Positions 13,229 to 13,557 of a DNA stretch of 13,557 nt are shown here, piece after piece. Source of the DNA: CAYWNK01 sp047639615 (GTDB lineage: Bacteria > Planctomycetota > UBA1135 > GCA-002686595); contig JBLIOL010000133.1 in assembly GCA_047639615.1 (NCBI GenBank), positions 1 to 13,557 of the forward strand, in the 5' to 3' direction. The number at the start of each line of letters is the position of its first letter. Within the stretch, counting starts at the first letter, position 1. Position numbers and translations under genes: made by a program. The notes under the pieces were generated by a model. The model was not told the DNA's origin. It did not search any database and saw nothing but the letters and a program-made list of their open reading frames with translations.

Positions 13229-13557
13229 ATGGATAGCCCCACATTCAGCTCACTTCCGCGCCTTCCCAGAGATCGTGCTGATGATTACGGCGCCGAGATC
13301 ATCGCGCGCCGGCGGGCCCTGGCGGAGGGCTCTGCGGGCGTGAGCCTAGTCCACGTGGCGGGTCAGCCCGTGCCGGCGGCCGAGGCGCGCGGCAAGGTCG
13401 AGGCCATGATCGGCCATGTGCAGGTGCCGGTGGGCCTGGCGGGGCCCCTGGTGGTGAACGGGGCCGGGGGCCGGCGTGAGTGCTACGTACCCATGGCTAC
13501 GACCGAGGGCGCACTGGTGGCGAGCCACAACCGCGGCATGCGCTTGGTGGGCGAGGC
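13229..13557 (+). CDS. HMG-CoA reductase, class I-like, N-terminal part (runs off window)
   Basis: The first 109 codons of a hydroxymethylglutaryl-CoA reductase are present. The enzyme makes mevalonate from HMG-CoA with NAD(P)H, the committed step of mevalonate-type isoprenoid synthesis. Diagnostic blocks are MIGHVQVPVGLAGPL (60-74), which matches the ENVIG...PVGVAGPL signature, and YVPMATTEGALVASHNRG (86-103), which contains the catalytic Glu of the family (E93 here; Glu559 in the human enzyme). This TTEG(A/C)LVAS form is typical of class I enzymes rather than bacterial class II. The N-terminus has no membrane helices, so the protein is probably soluble, unlike eukaryotic forms. The start is the only ATG before the conserved region and has no obvious ribosome site. 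The Lys, Asp and His catalytic residues lie beyond the window. It is divergent from the SPFH pair. Confidence 0.93.
   Translation, partial: MDSPTFSSLPRLPRDRADDYGAEIIARRRALAEGSAGVSLVHVAGQPVPAAEARGKVEAMIGHVQVPVGLAGPLVVNGAGGRRECYVPMATTEGALVASHNRGMRLVGE

Overview
The window is GC-rich (roughly two-thirds G+C by eye) and densely coding, with genes on both strands. Four predicted secreted or lipid-anchored proteins, including three with a lipobox cysteine, point to a Gram-negative-type bacterium. The mix of a von Willebrand factor A protein, a YwqK-type lipoprotein, secreted penicillin-binding-like enzymes, paired SPFH proteins and a class I HMG-CoA reductase would fit an environmental Planctomycetota or Myxococcota-like lineage. 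That placement is a guess from gene content; there is no rRNA or marker gene here. Few starts have a strong Shine-Dalgarno sequence, so several start choices rest on signal peptides or overlaps.

Layout. 1-1061 (+): the 3' end of a vWA-domain gene, then a TPMT/HOL-type methyltransferase. 1062-1636: a gene-free stretch of about 575 bases holding a chain of small hairpins, five 8-bp tandem repeats, a minus-strand terminator-like hairpin with a T run, further GC-rich hairpins, and a REP-like palindrome. 1637-4101 (-): a two-gene unit, a YdcF/DUF218 membrane protein followed by an unusual nitroreductase-methyltransferase fusion. 4128-4649 (+): a lipoprotein carrying an AHSA1/START-like domain. A second REP-like palindrome lies between this gene and the convergent one and contains both stop codons. 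4687-6810 (-): a secreted serine beta-lactamase-like protein with a C-terminal LolA-like domain, starting close to a G10/C10 tract. 6933-11401 (+): a YwqK-repeat lipoprotein, a beta-propeller-like lipoprotein, a spermidine-synthase-fold protein and a polytopic GT39-like membrane protein; the middle two are tightly coupled. 11406-13087 (-): two tandem SPFH/band-7 paralogues joined by a GTGA overlap. 13229-end (+): the N-terminal part of HMG-CoA reductase, divergent from the SPFH pair.

How the genes might work together. Most products are predicted to act at the cell envelope. The SPFH pair beside HMG-CoA reductase suggests a link between membrane-domain scaffolds and isoprenoid supply, which is inference from position only. 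The two SPFH proteins carry tails of opposite charge, strongly acidic in one and strongly basic in the other, suggesting a heteromeric pair. No CRISPR array, tRNA, rRNA, transposase or phage gene was seen. The best candidates for something undescribed are the structured repeat at 1071-1218, the two palindromes that share a loop motif, the nitroreductase-methyltransferase fusion and the SPFH pair.
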